Part shown: in pieces, positions 26,310 to 35,438 of the stretch
Layout of the letters: each line of letters opens with the position of its first letter
Numbering within the stretch: position 1 is the first letter of the stretch
Source of the DNA: Verrucomicrobiota bacterium
GTDB lineage: Bacteria; Verrucomicrobiota; Verrucomicrobiia; Opitutales; Opitutaceae
Direction of reading: 5' to 3'
Length of the DNA stretch: 45,363 nt
Assembly (NCBI GenBank): GCA_016871775.1
Contig: VHCI01000014.1
Coordinates: forward strand, 1-45,363
Made by a program: the position numbers and the translations under genes
Notes under the pieces: model-generated
What the model saw: only the letters and a program-made list of their open reading frames with translations
Database searches by the model: none
What the model was told of the DNA's origin: nothing

Positions 26310-27923
26310 ATGAGGCTGCAGGCCCTCGGGGATTCCGCGGTCGTTTTTTCCCTCGGGAACGAGGCCGACCGGACCGTCGCCCGCCGGGTCCGCGCGATCG
26401 CGTCCCGGCTGCGGTGCAAACCCCTTTCGGGAATGAGCGAAGTCTTCGCGGCCTTTGGAAACGTCGCGCTGTTTTTTGAGGCTGGCGTGACTCCGCCGCC
26501 GACTGAGGTGCTGGCGGTCGCCGTGGCGGAAGCGGACGCGGGCCCGGCCGCCGTGGCTCGCCCCCACGTGGAGGAAATACCGGTCGTCTACGGGGGGGAA
26601 TCCGGTCCCGATCTGCCCGAGGTGGCCGCCGCCGCCGGGCTATCTCCGGCCGCGGCGGCGGAACTGCACGCGGGCGGCGAGTATTTCGTGCGCGCCATCG
26701 GCTTCGCGCCAGGCTTTCCTTATCTTGGCGGCCTTCCCCCCGCGCTAGCCCGACCCCGTCGTGAAACGCCCCGGGTTCGCGTGCCCGCGGGGTCGGTCGG
26801 GATCGGGGGCACGCAGACCGGCATCTACCCTCAGGCGAGCCCGGGGGGCTGGAAGCTCATTGGGCGCTCGCCCCGGCGGCTCTTCGACCCCCGGGACAAG
26901 CCGCCGGCGCGATTGGAGATCGGCGATGAGGTGCGGTTTGTGGCGGTTGCGGAGGCCGATTTTTCGTCGCCCACGGAGAGGGTGCCGGAGCCGCGCGGCC
27001 CGGGCATCTGGGTGCGGCGGGCGGGCGCGCTGACGACGGTGCAGGATCTGGGCCGCCCGGGATGGCGGGCCAGCGGGATATCCCCGGCAGGGGCCGCGGA
27101 CCCGTTCTCGCTTCGGATTGCGAACCTCCTGGTGGGCAATGCGGAGGGGGAACCGGCGTTGGAACTGACCCAGACGGGACCGGAGCTCGAGTTTCCTGCG
27201 GGCGCCGTGGTGGCCGTCGCAGGGGCGCCGATCGACGGATTGCAGTGGGGACGTCCGGTGTACCTATCCGCGGGGGCTCGCCTGCGGCTGGGAGCCGCGC
27301 GAGGCGGCCTGCGCACCTACCTGGCCTGCGCGGGCGGCTTCGGGTTGCCGGAGGTGCTGGGCGGCGGCGGCACGGACCTGCGTGCGGGCTTTGGAGGCTC
27401 GGGCGGGCGGGCGCTGCGCGCGGGTGACTGGCTGCCTTTGCGGAGCATGGAGCCGCCCCGCTGCCCCGCTCGCTGGCACCTTGATCCACGGTGGCGTCCC
27501 ACGGTGGAGGCCGCGGTCGAGCTCCGCGTCTTGCTGGGGCCCGCGGCGGCGGACCTACCGAGCTGGACAGAGCGCGCATTCACGGTCGGCGCACGCTCCG
27601 ACCGGATGGGTCTTCGGCTCGAGGGTGAGGCTTTCGCGCGCCCGCCCCCCGGAGATCTGGACTCCTTCCCCGTAATCCCTGGAACGGTCCAGCTGCCACC
27701 GGACGGCCGTCCGATCGTGCTCTTGGCCGACGCGCAAACGCTGGGAGGCTACGCGCGTCTCGGTCACGTCATCAGCGCGGATCTGCCTCGCCTTGGGCAG
27801 CTGCGGCCCGGGGACCAGCTGCGGTTTCGGGAGGTCGGGATCGAGGAGGCCAGGGTTCGGGTGGCCGCGCGCGAGCGCCGACTGCGAGAGCTTCGGCTCG
27901 GACTGGAGGGTTGTCGATGCTGA
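26310..27923 (+). CDS. pxpBC: Fused 5-oxoprolinase subunits PxpB-PxpC (KipI-KipA)
   Basis: A protein of 537 residues that joins two proteins usually encoded separately. Residues about 1-215 are the PxpB/KipI part ([12 protein letters not shown] at the start; [28 protein letters not shown] near 170). A linker follows, then from about 228 the PxpC/KipA part ([55 protein letters not shown] near 450-465). PxpABC hydrolyses 5-oxoproline to glutamate with ATP. The ATG at 26310 is preferred over the GTG three bases earlier. Its last seven bases overlap pxpA. Fusions of these subunits occur in several phyla, so the fusion is not unique, but the operon context fits the salvage role well. Confidence 0.93.
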   Translation: MRLQALGDSAVVFSLGNEADRTVARRVRAIASRLRCKPLSGMSEVFAAFGNVALFFEAGVTPPPTEVLAVAVAEADAGPAAVARPHVEEIPVVYGGESGPDLPEVAAAAGLSPAAAAELHAGGEYFVRAIGFAPGFPYLGGLPPALARPRRETPRVRVPAGSVGIGGTQTGIYPQASPGGWKLIGRSPRRLFDPRDKPPARLEIGDEVRFVAVAEADFSSPTERVPEPRGPGIWVRRAGALTTVQDLGRPGWRASGISPAGAADPFSLRIANLLVGNAEGEPALELTQTGPELEFPAGAVVAVAGAPIDGLQWGRPVYLSAGARLRLGAARGGLRTYLACAGGFGLPEVLGGGGTDLRAGFGGSGGRALRAGDWLPLRSMEPPRCPARWHLDPRWRPTVEAAVELRVLLGPAAADLPSWTERAFTVGARSDRMGLRLEGEAFARPPPGDLDSFPVIPGTVQLPPDGRPIVLLADAQTLGGYARLGHVISADLPRLGQLRPGDQLRFREVGIEEARVRVAARERRLRELRLGLEGCRC

Positions 27924-28678
27924 CCATTGATCTCAACTGCGACCTCGGAGAGGGGGGGCGGGCGGATGAGGCGCTCATGCCCCTGATCACGTCGGCCAAC
28001 ATCGCCTGCGGGGGGCACGCCGGCGATGAGGCGACGATGCGGGCGACGCTGCGCCTCGCGCGGCGCTACGGCGTCGGCGCGGGCGCGCATCCGGGCCACG
28101 AGGATCCGGCCCACTTCGGTCGGCGAGAGCTGCCCGTGACGCCCGCCGCTGCGGCTGAGCTCGTGGTACGGCAGACAGAGCGCCTCCGCCGCTTGGCGGC
28201 GGGCGAGGGGACCCAACTCACCCACGTGAAGCTCCACGGCGCGCTCTACAACCAGGCCTCGCGCGATCCCGCGTTGGCGGCGGCGGTGGTGCGCGCGCTG
28301 GCAGCCGATTTTCCCGGGCTGCCCCTGATTGCCCTCGCTGGCAGTGTGCTCGAGGCAACGGCCCGCGGTGGCCTTGGTGCGCCCGTGCACGCGGAGGCGT
28401 TCGCGGATCGCGCCTATGAGGCCGGAGGCAGCCTGCGCGCGCGTGGCCTGCCGGGCGCCCTGCTCCGGGACGCCGCCGCGGCCGAGCGGCAGGTGCTACA
28501 GATTCTCCGCTCGGGCCGGGTTGCGACGTGGGATGGCCGCGAGACCCCGCTGCGGGCCGAAACGGTCTGCCTGCACGGAGATGGCGCCGACCCAGTCGGC
28601 TTCGCGCGCTGGCTGCGCGCAGCGCTCGCCGCGGCAGGCGTCGCGATCCAAGGTTTTACCTCGCCCGCCCTCCGTTGA
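27917..28678 (+). CDS. pxpA: 5-oxoprolinase subunit PxpA (LamB/YcsF family)
   Basis: A protein of 253 residues from ATG 27917, overlapping pxpBC by seven bases. Motifs: [54 protein letters not shown] and [17 protein letters not shown], all typical of the family, whose members use a metal-binding deacetylase-like fold. With PxpBC it makes 5-oxoprolinase. The stop codon shares one base with the start of pcp (TGATG), so the three genes are translationally coupled. A TTG six bases upstream is less likely as the start. Confidence 0.95.
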   Translation: MLTIDLNCDLGEGGRADEALMPLITSANIACGGHAGDEATMRATLRLARRYGVGAGAHPGHEDPAHFGRRELPVTPAAAAELVVRQTERLRRLAAGEGTQLTHVKLHGALYNQASRDPALAAAVVRALAADFPGLPLIALAGSVLEATARGGLGAPVHAEAFADRAYEAGGSLRARGLPGALLRDAAAAERQVLQILRSGRVATWDGRETPLRAETVCLHGDGADPVGFARWLRAALAAAGVAIQGFTSPALR

Positions 28679-29394
28679 TGCCGCCCGTGCCCCCTTCGTC
28701 CTCGCCCCGCCCCGCCAGCCCAGTGTTGCTACTCACCGGCTTCGAGCCCTTTGGGGGAGCGTCGACCAATCCGTCCGAGCAGATCGTGCGCGCCTTGGAT
28801 GGCAGGAGGGCGGCGGGACATCAGATCGTGGGGGCGGTGCTGCCCTGCGTGTTTGGCGGGGCGCGTCGGGAACTGGCCCGCCTGCTGCGCCAGCACCGGC
28901 CCACGGTGGTCGTCTGCCTCGGCGTGGCCGAGGGGCGCACTGCCATCACGCCCGAGCGAGTGGCGATCAATCTCGAGGACGCGCGGATCCCCGACAATGC
29001 CGGGGCGCAACCGCGAGATCGCCCGGTGGTCCGGGGTGGGCCGGCTGCGTATTGGTCGACGCTCCCGGTGAAGGCGATCGTCGCCGAGTTGGAGCGCCAC
29101 GGGATCCCGGCGGCCGTCTCGCACACGGCGGGCACGTTCGTCTGCAACCACGTCTTCTATGCGCTGCGGCACGCGGTGCGGCGCCGGCGGGTGCGAGCTG
29201 GCTTCATCCATGTACCGCCCGCGGTGGCGCGCCCGGGACCGCGGGCGCCCGGCCTGCCGCTTGCCCTCCAGATCCGGGCCGTGGAGCTGGCCCTTGAGGT
29301 GGCCGCCCGTCGGCGCCGGGATCTTCGGCGGACGGGCGTGCCAGGCAGACGGAGTTTTCCGGCCGGGGCTGGTGCCGAGGTCCCCGAGAGATAG
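28678..29394 (+). CDS. pcp: Pyrrolidone-carboxylate peptidase
   Basis: A cysteine peptidase of 238 residues that removes N-terminal pyroglutamate from peptides. The N-terminal LLTGFEPFGGASTNPS motif is diagnostic. Catalytic residues are seen in context: Glu in TPERVAINLEDARIPDN, Cys in HTAGTFVCNHVFYAL and His in AGFIHVPP. A tail of about 20 residues with Arg and Pro extends past the family's usual end. The product, 5-oxoproline, is the substrate of the PxpABC enzyme encoded directly upstream, which makes this a complete salvage module. No signal peptide is seen, so it acts in the cytoplasm on imported or degraded peptides. Confidence 0.94.
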   Translation: MPPVPPSSSPRPASPVLLLTGFEPFGGASTNPSEQIVRALDGRRAAGHQIVGAVLPCVFGGARRELARLLRQHRPTVVVCLGVAEGRTAITPERVAINLEDARIPDNAGAQPRDRPVVRGGPAAYWSTLPVKAIVAELERHGIPAAVSHTAGTFVCNHVFYALRHAVRRRRVRAGFIHVPPAVARPGPRAPGLPLALQIRAVELALEVAARRRRDLRRTGVPGRRSFPAGAGAEVPER

Positions 29395-29431
29395 ACAGGT
29401 CGGATCGTTAACCCAGAGCGCGAAACACGAT

Positions 29432-29450
29432 CCGCGGGTTTCCCCCGCGG
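29432..29450. terminator. Stem-loop between convergent pcp and propeller genes
   Basis: CCGCGGG (29432-29438), loop TTTCC, CCCGCGG (29444-29450): a perfect seven-base stem in the 82-base gap between two converging genes. There is no U-tract on either side, so it may act as a bidirectional, possibly Rho-assisted, terminator. Confidence 0.5.
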
Positions 29451-29476
29451 CAGACTTCCATCTTTCGACAAGAATC

Positions 29477-31753
29477 TCAGAAGCGCAGGCGCCGGGTCGC
29501 GGCGTTGCCCGCTGCATCGAGCAGGCTGATTTCGACCGCGTCCGCCCCCGCAGCCCGGTCGAGCGGCAACTCGAGGACGAAGGTCTCCTCGCGGCCGTCA
29601 CGGATTCCGTCCGCCGGTTGGCGCACGCTCTCGCGGAGCCCGTGGTTGAAGACCAGATCGAGCCCCTCCAACAGGCTGAGGCCGTCACGCCCGCTCACGG
29701 TCACAACCACGGACCCGGCACCGCGCACGGCCTGAGCCGCGAGGATTTCTGGCGGCGTGTGGTCCACGACGAGAACGTCGGTGCCGAAGGTGTGGCTGAG
29801 TCGCTCCGCAGCGGGGCGCGGGGCGGTCTCGTTCACGCGCAGCCGCGTCTCGTAAGATCCTTCCGCTAGATGTTGCGTCTGGAAACGCACGAACGGGTCG
29901 CGCGTCCCCACGGCTATGTCCCGCCACTCGGTCTCGCCGTCGCGGCGGGCGGAGAAAGTCGCGGCGACTGTGTCTCCGTCGGGGTCGAGAAGGGTCCACG
30001 TCGCCACGCGCGCCCCTGGCACGGCCACGATCGGGCTGCTGGTCAGGTTGGCCCGGCCGCGAGCCTCCTCGCGGGCCGGCTGTAGCAACTGGCCCAGCGT
30101 CGTGCTCGCGGCGGGGGCGGGTTCCGAAGCGGGGATCAGGTCTAGGCCCGGGGGTAAAATGCGGAACTCCTGCAGTTGGGGGCGGCGGTTCTGCGGAAGG
30201 TGGTACACGGTCGCACGGTCGAGGTTGAACGGACCGGTGTGGTCGAGCGACAGGCGCAGGCGGAACGACCGGCCGTGCAATTCTTCCCCCCGCCAGCCTC
30301 CGTCCGGCTCGAGGCGCAGCGGCGTCCAGTCGCCCCAGCCCTCCGTCTCGTCGCTGCCGAGACTCGTGCGCAATTCCAAGCGCAGCTCGCCCGCAGTGGT
30401 TCCCGTCAGCCGGGGCAGGCGCACGGCGCCGAAACGGCTGGGCCCGGGCAACTCCAGCCGACGAGTCTCCGCCGAACGGGGGCCCGCCGCCGCGAAGTCC
30501 ACCCACGCGAGGCCGGCAGCATTATTGCGCAGCGCCAAGAATAGCCCCGGGCGTTCCGGCCCCGCGGGCAACAGGTGGTTAACCTGCGCGGAAGCGCTGC
30601 CGGGGAAGGTGAGGGAGAGCCGCTCGCGCAGGTCATAGCCCACCATCTCCCCCTCGTCGCCGCCCGCCGCCACGACCACCTCCCCGTGTTTCGCGAGCCG
30701 GTAGAGGGCGAGGTTGGACCGAGTGGAGAGCACCTCCGGCAGCCCTCGCGGCGGCACGCGCACGAGGGCGCTGCGGCCGGTAAAACGCACCGGGGTGGCG
30801 GGAGGCGGCAGTGGGTCGCGGGGCGGCTCCGCGCCCGGGCGCCCCTGGTTTCCGCCGCCGGGCGAGGAAGCAGGGGAGGGCAGGGTGACGCGCGATTCGA
30901 GGGAGGAAGGCGAGAAGACCACGGTCGCGAACAGATCGCCCTCGGGCATCGCCAGCAGGTCTGTGACCTCGCCCTCGGAGTTCTCGAACAGCAGCCGTGG
31001 GACGCCGCCCTCGGGGTCCAGGCCGGGCTCGGCCGGGAACGCGTAGAGGTTCCCGCGCGGCGCGGAACCAGCCGCAATGCGGCCGTCGGCCAGCTGCGCG
31101 AGTCGCCGCACGTTCCGGTCGCGGATCTGCCCAAAGAGGGTCACGCCGCGGGCGGCGAGCGCGGCCGTGCCGGTCGCCTCGGTCTCGCCTCCACTCGTCG
31201 CGGTGAAGCGCGCGAGGTCGACGCGGTAGATCCGGCCAGGGTTGCCCGTCGCCGCCAACACGATGCCCTCGCCGAGCGGCAACAAGTCGAGCACCGAATC
31301 CGCCGGTAATCGCACGCGCGCCTTGAGCTGTCCGTTCTCAACGACGCAAAGGAGACCACCCGGCGAGGTGCCCGCGAGCAGCGCCCCCTCCGCGGTGCGG
31401 CGCAGCGCGAGCACCTGCGCGTCCGGGAGCCGGATCAGCTCGCGGTGAGCGAACGCGTCCGCTCCCGTGGCGAGGGTGACCTCGTGGATGGCCCCGTCGG
31501 GGCCGGTCCCCAGCAGCCAGGTGTCGGGAGTCGCCCCGCGCTCGAGGGCCCAGAGTAAGGGAGCGGGGGAGGGGTGGCGAAGATCGGTGAATACGGGACC
31601 GGGCACGAGGCGCCCGTCGGCGCGGGTGGCGAAGCCGCGGAGACGGCGGCTGGGCACATCGCGATGGAAGTCCACTTCCAATTTCCGCGAGAGGGGCTCG
31701 GCGGCGTGGCCGGTGAGGACGAGGCAGGCGAGGATCAGCGGGCGGGGCAACAC
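29477..31753 (-). CDS. Large exported beta-propeller-like protein of unknown function
   Basis: A protein of 758 residues from GTG 31753, chosen because it gives a signal peptide (MLPRPLILACLVLTGHAAE); the in-frame ATG at 31837 lies only three bases from the divergent exonuclease start and gives a weaker leader. The N-terminal half (about 50-420) has repeating strand patterns such as DTWLLGTGPDGAIHEV, GIVLAATGNPGRIYRV and LPDAQVLALRRTAEGALLAG, typical of seven-bladed propeller repeats. The C-terminal half has beta-sandwich features (DPDGDTVAATFSARRDGETEW, VDHTPPEIL, SLLDAAGNAATRRL) like fibronectin/Ig-type domains. It is probably exported to the periplasm or surface. No catalytic site recognised. 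Its end is separated from pcp by a stem-loop. Confidence 0.78.
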   Translation of the reverse strand: MLPRPLILACLVLTGHAAEPLSRKLEVDFHRDVPSRRLRGFATRADGRLVPGPVFTDLRHPSPAPLLWALERGATPDTWLLGTGPDGAIHEVTLATGADAFAHRELIRLPDAQVLALRRTAEGALLAGTSPGGLLCVVENGQLKARVRLPADSVLDLLPLGEGIVLAATGNPGRIYRVDLARFTATSGGETEATGTAALAARGVTLFGQIRDRNVRRLAQLADGRIAAGSAPRGNLYAFPAEPGLDPEGGVPRLLFENSEGEVTDLLAMPEGDLFATVVFSPSSLESRVTLPSPASSPGGGNQGRPGAEPPRDPLPPPATPVRFTGRSALVRVPPRGLPEVLSTRSNLALYRLAKHGEVVVAAGGDEGEMVGYDLRERLSLTFPGSASAQVNHLLPAGPERPGLFLALRNNAAGLAWVDFAAAGPRSAETRRLELPGPSRFGAVRLPRLTGTTAGELRLELRTSLGSDETEGWGDWTPLRLEPDGGWRGEELHGRSFRLRLSLDHTGPFNLDRATVYHLPQNRRPQLQEFRILPPGLDLIPASEPAPAASTTLGQLLQPAREEARGRANLTSSPIVAVPGARVATWTLLDPDGDTVAATFSARRDGETEWRDIAVGTRDPFVRFQTQHLAEGSYETRLRVNETAPRPAAERLSHTFGTDVLVVDHTPPEILAAQAVRGAGSVVVTVSGRDGLSLLEGLDLVFNHGLRESVRQPADGIRDGREETFVLELPLDRAAGADAVEISLLDAAGNAATRRLRF

Positions 31754-31840
31754 GGGGTCAGTCCGCGCGGCGCCGCGCCGGAAGGCAAGCCGGTGCAGCG
31801 CCGCGTTGACCGGACCGCCGGCGACAGATGGGCTCATGAG

Positions 31841-32761
31841 ATGGCGAAATGGCTGCTGGTGGATGGCTTCAACCTAGCGTACCGGTGCTTTCACGCGCTA
31901 CCCGAACTCACCCGTGCCGACGGTTTCCCGACCGGTGCCCTGCACGGCTGGGTCAAATCTCTCTGGAAGCTCGCCGACCAAGAGGCGCCGGACGCGACGC
32001 TGGTGTTCTTCGATCGGGGCGAATCGTCCGAGCGCGTGGCGCTGCACGCGGCGTACAAGGCCCAGCGTGCCCCGATGCCCGAGGCGCTGCGCGCGCAGAT
32101 CGATCCGATCCGCGAACTCACCCGCGCGATGGGGCTGGCCGGCATCGAGCAGGAAGGGGTCGAGAGCGATGACCTCCTCGCGGCGGAGGCAGTGCGGCTG
32201 GCCGGGCAGGGACACCAGGTGGTCATCGTTAGCAGCGACAAGGATTTCGCCCAAGTGGTCGGACCCCGGATTTCGATTTTGCTGCCGCCACCATCGGCCG
32301 CGCCGAAGCTCGGCTGGCGCCGCCTAGATGCCGCGGGGGTGGTCGAGAAGTTCGGGGTCCCTCCGGAGCGCATCGCCGATTACCTCGCCCTCGTGGGGGA
32401 CACGGCGGACAACATCCCCGGCATCGAGGGCGTGGGCCCGAAGACTGCCGCCAAATGGCTGGCCGAGTGCGGCTCCCTCGAAGCGGTGATCGCACGCGCC
32501 GGGGAACTGCGGCCGGAACGATTCCGCCCCGTGGTGGCGGGGGCGGCGGACCGCCTGCGGCTGAACCGGCGCCTCACCACGCTGAACCTCGCGCTGCCGC
32601 CTGCGGAGCCGGCTTGGCGTACACCAAGCCCCGCGGATTTCGTCGCGATGCTCGAGCAATACGAGATGCGTTTAACGGCCGCCGAGGCCCGCCGTCGGCA
32701 CGGGCTGGAGTCCCCGCAGCCTTCCGCTCCGCCGGCGCCGACCCAAGGCGAACTGTTCTGA
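31841..32761 (+). CDS. 5'-3' exonuclease (PIN/FEN superfamily, PolA N-domain type)
   Basis: A protein of 306 residues from ATG 31841. It contains the N-terminal active-site Asp in LLVDGFN (Asp8), further acidic residues in VFFDRGESS, ESDDLLAAEA and SSDKDF, and the helix-hairpin-helix (H3TH) with VGDTADNIPGIEGVGPKTAAKWL that binds DNA. These are the features of the 5' nuclease domain of DNA polymerase I; here it stands alone, without polymerase domain. Such stand-alone nucleases remove flaps or RNA primers, or act in repair. A longer in-frame start at 31574 is rejected because it runs across the divergent gene. No gene overlaps at the 3' side: the regulator converges seven bases later. Confidence 0.92.
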   Translation: MAKWLLVDGFNLAYRCFHALPELTRADGFPTGALHGWVKSLWKLADQEAPDATLVFFDRGESSERVALHAAYKAQRAPMPEALRAQIDPIRELTRAMGLAGIEQEGVESDDLLAAEAVRLAGQGHQVVIVSSDKDFAQVVGPRISILLPPPSAAPKLGWRRLDAAGVVEKFGVPPERIADYLALVGDTADNIPGIEGVGPKTAAKWLAECGSLEAVIARAGELRPERFRPVVAGAADRLRLNRRLTTLNLALPPAEPAWRTPSPADFVAMLEQYEMRLTAAEARRRHGLESPQPSAPPAPTQGELF

Positions 32762-32768
32762 ATCGCAT

Positions 32769-33536
32769 TTAGCGACCCACCTCTGACTCGCCTTTCGGGT
32801 CGAAGATGTAGCCGACCCCGTGGACGGTGCGGAACTGCTCGAGGCTCATTCCGTGATCGGAGAAAAGTTGGCGGATCTTAGCGACATACTGGTCGAGCGA
32901 GCGGCTCCTCACGTCCGCGTGCACGCCCCACACCGCGTGGATCAGGGCCGGGCGGGGCACGATCTGGCCCGCGCTGCTGTTGAGGTGAGCGAGGATGCCC
33001 AGCTCCTTGCGTCCGATGGTTGCGTTCACGCCGCTCGGAAAGGAGACCTCGAGCCGCTGCGGCTGGACTCGCGCGCCGCAGAATTCGAAGGGATCATGGT
33101 TCACCTTGACGTTCTTGGTGATGTTCAGGTCCGCCTTGACCTCCGTGCGGCGCAGCACCGCCCGGATGCGCGCCAACAGCTCGGCGTAGCTGAACGGCTT
33201 GGTGACGTAGTCGTCACCCCCGAGCTCCAGACCCCGCACCTTACTCTCCTCCTCGGCGTTACCGGTCAGAAAGATAATCGGCACACTGATGTCGGCCGCC
33301 TTCAGTTGCTGTGCCAGCTCGAACCCGGACTGGTCGGGGAGGTTAATGTCGAGCAGCGCCAGGTTAGCGAAGTTCCTCTGCAGGAAACGCAGCGCGTGTT
33401 GCCCGCGGTGGCAGATCTGCGCGTTCATCTCCGCGCGCTCCAAATGCGTCGCAACCAGCGCGGCCAGCTCCGGCTGGTCCTCCACCACGACGATAAGGGG
33501 CTTCGGTTGGATGCGCGGAGAAGAGGTCTGGGACAT
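32769..33536 (-). CDS. Orphan OmpR/PhoB-family response regulator
   Basis: A protein of 255 residues. A receiver domain (about 12-130) has the acidic pocket (Glu19-Asp20), the phosphorylation site Asp63 in LALLDINLPD, Thr91 and Lys113 in DYVTKPF. A winged-helix DNA-binding domain (about 155-250) ends with RSRSLDQYVAKIRQLF and YIFDP. The regulator would be a DNA-binding two-component protein controlled by phosphorylation. No histidine kinase gene is adjacent, so it is an orphan in this window. It starts at ATG 33536, just 12 or so bases after a strong promoter. The frame can be extended for over 600 codons in the antisense direction, but the first codons of the extension lie under hisG and aguB. 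Confidence 0.95.
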   Translation of the reverse strand: MSQTSSPRIQPKPLIVVVEDQPELAALVATHLERAEMNAQICHRGQHALRFLQRNFANLALLDINLPDQSGFELAQQLKAADISVPIIFLTGNAEEESKVRGLELGGDDYVTKPFSYAELLARIRAVLRRTEVKADLNITKNVKVNHDPFEFCGARVQPQRLEVSFPSGVNATIGRKELGILAHLNSSAGQIVPRPALIHAVWGVHADVRSRSLDQYVAKIRQLFSDHGMSLEQFRTVHGVGYIFDPKGESEVGR

Positions 33537-33554
33537 CGGGCGGCGCGGTTTGGG

Positions 33555-33584
33555 AGTATAACGCTCCGCCGCGCGCCGTGTCAA
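33555..33584 (-). promoter_or_regulatory. Strong sigma70-type promoter of the response-regulator gene
   Basis: On the minus strand TTGACA (33584-33579, a perfect -35) is followed after 18 bases by TATACT (33560-33555, five of six). Expected start about 33548, leaving a leader of only about 12 bases before the ATG at 33536. Confidence 0.75.
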
Positions 33585-33665
33585 CTGCCTCCCCACTCGG
33601 GGCTTCCGCGGCCGCGGGCGGGAAATTTGCTTGAAGGGCCCGGGGCCGGGGTGTGCCTTCAGCGG

Positions 33666-34550
33666 GTGTCCGAACGCGCACCTCTGTTGATGCTCGGGCT
33701 CCCCAAGGGCAGCTTGGAGGAGTCCACCAAGACCCTGTTCGCCAAGGCGGGCTGGAAGATCACGACCAGCAGCCGCAGCTACCGGCCGTCGATCGATGAC
33801 CCGGAGCTCGATGGGCGCTTCGTCCGCGCGCAGGAGGTCAGCCGCTACGTCGAGCACGGTTTCTTCGACTGCGGCCTCACCGGGCACGACTGGGTCCAAG
33901 AGAATGGCTCCGATGTGGTCGAGGTCTGCGACCTCGTCTACAGCCGCGCCTCCACCCTCAAGTCCCGCTGGGTCCTCTGCGTGCCGGAGTCCTCGCCGGT
34001 GCGTTCCGCCGCCGACTTGGCGGGCAAGCGAGTGGCCACCGAGCTGATCAACACCACCCGCCGCTACTTCGAGTCCCGCGGGGTGAAGGTGGAGCTGGAG
34101 TTCTCTTGGGGCGCGACCGAGGTAAAGGTGCCGGATCTGGTGGACGCGATCGTGGACATCACCGAGACGGGCAGCTCGTTGCGGGAGGCCAAGCTGCGGA
34201 TCGTCGACACGTTGCTGGAGACCAACACCAAGCTGATCGCGAACAAGGCGAGCTGGGCGCACCCGGCGAAGCGCCGGAAGATCGAGACGATCGCGCTGCT
34301 GCTGCGCGGCGCCTTGGAGGCGGGCTCGAAGGTCGGGCTGAAGATGAACCTGCCCCGGGCGGCCCTCGAGCAGGTCTCGGCCCAGTTGCCTGCGCTGCGA
34401 AACCCGACGATCTCCCAGCTGAGCGCGCCGGACTGGATCGCATTGGAGACGATCATCGACGAGAGCGTGGTGCGGGAGATCATCCCGCGGCTCAAGGCGC
34501 TGGGCGCCGAGGGCATCGTGGAGTATCCGCTGAACAAGGTCGTCTACTGA
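33666..34550 (+). CDS. hisG: ATP phosphoribosyltransferase HisG, long form
   Basis: A protein of 294 residues from GTG 33666; an ATG eight codons later (33690) is the alternative, but the GTG start keeps the first beta strand complete. HisG makes phosphoribosyl-ATP, the first step of histidine synthesis. Features: LGLPKGSLEES at the start, DCGLTGHDWV, TELINTTRRYF, the PRPP-binding DAIVDITETGSSLRE, and a C-terminal regulatory domain (HisG_C, about residues 215-290: KMNLPRAALEQVS, VREIIPRLKALGAEGIVEYPLNKVV) that binds histidine. The long form needs no HisZ. No other his genes are present. It is divergent from the regulator, and the amidase starts four bases after its stop. Confidence 0.94.
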   Translation: MSERAPLLMLGLPKGSLEESTKTLFAKAGWKITTSSRSYRPSIDDPELDGRFVRAQEVSRYVEHGFFDCGLTGHDWVQENGSDVVEVCDLVYSRASTLKSRWVLCVPESSPVRSAADLAGKRVATELINTTRRYFESRGVKVELEFSWGATEVKVPDLVDAIVDITETGSSLREAKLRIVDTLLETNTKLIANKASWAHPAKRRKIETIALLLRGALEAGSKVGLKMNLPRAALEQVSAQLPALRNPTISQLSAPDWIALETIIDESVVREIIPRLKALGAEGIVEYPLNKVVY

Positions 34551-34553
34551 GCC

Positions 34554-35438
34554 ATGGCCAAGGTCACCCTCGGACTTCTCCAGCACTCGTGCGGCGCCTC
34601 GCCGGCCGCGAATCTGCGCCGCACCCTCGCGCTCGCGGAAAAGGCAGCCCTTCGGGGCGCCAACCTCATTTGCACGCAGGAACTGTTCCGCTCGCGGTAC
34701 TTCTGCCAGGCCGAAAAGCACGAGTACTTCCGCCTCGCCGAGCCGATCCCCGGGCCCAGCTCCCGCGCCTTCCAGGCCCTTGCTCGCAAGCACGGGGTCG
34801 TGGTCATCGCCTCGCTCTTCGAGCGCCGGGCTGCGGGGCTCTACCACAACACCGCGGTGATCTTCGATGCCGACGGCCGGATGGTCGGACGCTACCGGAA
34901 GATGCACATCCCGGACGACCCGCTCTACTACGAGAAGTTCTACTTCACTCCCGGCGACACCGGCTTCCGCGCCTGGGACACCCGCTTCGGCCGCGTCGGC
35001 GTGCTCATCTGCTGGGACCAGTGGTACCCGGAGGGCGCCCGCCTCACCGCCCTGCAAGGCGCCGAAATCCTCTTCTACCCGACGGCCATCGGCTGGCATC
35101 CGGGGGAGAAGGCGGAGCACGGCGCCCGCCAGCACGGCGCCTGGGAGACCATCCAGCGCGCTCACGCCGTGGCCAACGGCTGCTACGTCGCGGCCGTCAA
35201 CCGCATCGGGACTGAGCGGCCCGAGGGCGGCGACGGAATCGAGTTTTGGGGCCAGAGCTTCGTCGCGGGCACCAGCGGCGAAATCCTCGCGAAGGCCGGA
35301 ACCGACCGGGAGGAAGTGATGCTGGTACCTATCGACCTCGGGCAGGTCGATACCACCCGGACCCACTGGCCGTTCCTCCGCGATCGCCGGATCGACGCCT
35401 ACGGCGACCTCACTCGGCGTTTCGTTGATCCCGTATGA
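34554..35438 (+). CDS. aguB: Carbon-nitrogen hydrolase, N-carbamoylputrescine amidase type
   Basis: A protein of 294 residues. The nitrilase-family triad is visible: Glu in ICTQELFRSRYFC, Lys in YRKMHIPDDP and Cys in LICWDQWYPEGARL. The FRSRYFC, DDPLYYEKFYFTPGD and IGWHPGEK motifs are those of N-carbamoylputrescine amidases, which form putrescine with release of ammonia and carbon dioxide. The usual partner, agmatine deiminase (AguA), is absent from the window, so the pathway link is by family only. ATG 34554 follows the hisG stop by three bases; its stop overlaps the DUF3088 gene start (ATGA). Confidence 0.9.
   Translation: MAKVTLGLLQHSCGASPAANLRRTLALAEKAALRGANLICTQELFRSRYFCQAEKHEYFRLAEPIPGPSSRAFQALARKHGVVVIASLFERRAAGLYHNTAVIFDADGRMVGRYRKMHIPDDPLYYEKFYFTPGDTGFRAWDTRFGRVGVLICWDQWYPEGARLTALQGAEILFYPTAIGWHPGEKAEHGARQHGAWETIQRAHAVANGCYVAAVNRIGTERPEGGDGIEFWGQSFVAGTSGEILAKAGTDREEVMLVPIDLGQVDTTRTHWPFLRDRRIDAYGDLTRRFVDPV

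Noticed and set aside
33537-35366. The regulator frame continues open across hisG and aguB on the opposite strand (total about 865 codons).
   Set aside because: The two genes on the plus strand have clear family motifs, and the extension has none; long open antisense frames are expected at this GC content. A strong promoter also lies just before ATG 33536.
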